This document shows positions 63,834 through 64,000 of a stretch of DNA of 64,000 nt, piece after piece (position 1 is the stretch's first letter; the number at the start of each line of letters is the position of its first letter). A program made the position numbers and the translations under genes. The notes beneath the pieces were generated by a model, which did no database searches, was not told where the DNA came from, and worked only from the letters and a program-made list of their open reading frames with translations. The stretch is taken from positions 1,297,783 to 1,361,782 of the forward strand of contig NC_006371.1 in NCBI RefSeq assembly GCF_000196255.1, read 5' to 3'. Origin of the DNA: Photobacterium profundum SS9. Lineage in GTDB: Bacteria; Pseudomonadota; Gammaproteobacteria; Enterobacterales; Vibrionaceae.

Positions 63834-64000
63834 TTGTTGAGTCGTTGCTTTACGTTCCTATTTGCGCTTACTGTGTCGCTATGTTCCTACATGGTGATAG
63901 CGCAGGAGTATCCAACATCCGGCAATCGAGTATTAGACTTATCGCAACAGCAACAAATGTTCATTCTTAAGGCTGACGATCAACCTTGCCATTACGCACA
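63834..64000 (+). CDS. Exported protein of unknown kind, 5' end only
   Basis: Open from a TTG at 63834 (second TTG at 63837) to the window edge, 55 codons. Signal-peptide-like start (CFTFLFALTVSLCSYMVIAQ) and a mature part beginning EYPTSGNRVLDLSQQQQ. AAAGG lies 10 nt upstream. Divergent from the iron operon. Too short for a family call. Confidence 0.45.
   Translation, partial: MLSRCFTFLFALTVSLCSYMVIAQEYPTSGNRVLDLSQQQQMFILKADDQPCHYA

Overview
The window most likely comes from the chromosome of a Photobacterium-like member of the Vibrionaceae. This is inferred from the moderately AT-rich composition, a Csr-type regulatory RNA, a RelBE/StbDE-type toxin-antitoxin cassette of the kind carried by Vibrio chromosomal integrons, DUF3087 and PqiABC proteins of the vibrio type, and uniform attC sites like those of sedentary chromosomal integrons. 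No species can be fixed from the sequence alone.

Layout. 1-800: end of a membrane-protein gene and a CsrB-family RNA on the minus strand. 0.85-5.2 kb: a split hybrid sensor kinase, divergent from a PstS-like periplasmic protein and a porin-like outer-membrane protein. 5.2-9 kb: a MITE-like repeat, a ROK sugar kinase, a small unknown protein, a MarR/OhrR regulator and a CurA-type reductase. 8.9-12.6 kb: pqiABC. 12.9-14.4 kb: a complete IS50-like insertion with 9-bp target duplication. 14.4-21.2 kb: phenylalanine/tyrosine catabolism (phhAB, divergent from hmgA-fahA-maiA-aacS); its upstream enzyme, hpd, lies apart at 33-34 kb. 21.3-25.2 kb: a YeiR-type GTPase and a TldD/PmbA-like pair. 25.4-27.6 kb: a Fur-box gene and a frameshifted double-ATPase ABC protein. 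27.8-39.9 kb: housekeeping and stress genes (asparaginase, Ohr/OhrR, thioesterase, CHAD protein, glutathione peroxidase, adenine deaminase, PerM-like permease, DUF3087).

39.9-56.8 kb is the accessory part: an integrase-less integron cassette array. It has six attC sites, each 92 bp and all in the same direction, two toxin-antitoxin cassettes, a HEPN-like gene, two copies of an unrecognised two-gene module (helical protein plus small membrane protein) and a family of repeated cassettes without genes. It has been heavily invaded by IS30, IS91 (two remnants, one with a tyrosine recombinase), IS66, IS3, ISAs1 and IS4 elements. A truncated tyrosine recombinase resembling an integron integrase N-terminus lies at the right edge.

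56.8-63.6 kb is one minus-strand operon behind a Fur-box-like site: a PepSY membrane protein, DUF2271, DUF4198, a small periplasmic protein, DUF6162, and a metal-type ABC transporter with two binding proteins. Its architecture resembles the Pseudomonas FpvGHJK-FpvCDEF system, which removes iron from a siderophore in the periplasm. A partial exported-protein gene begins at 63.8 kb.

How the genes work together. PhhA/PhhB convert Phe to Tyr; after transamination (gene not in this window) Hpd, HmgA, MaiA and FahA give fumarate and acetoacetate, and AacS activates acetoacetate. A TyrR-box-like site lies between the divergent phh and hmg transcripts. Iron control is suggested at two places, 25.4 kb and 63.6 kb.
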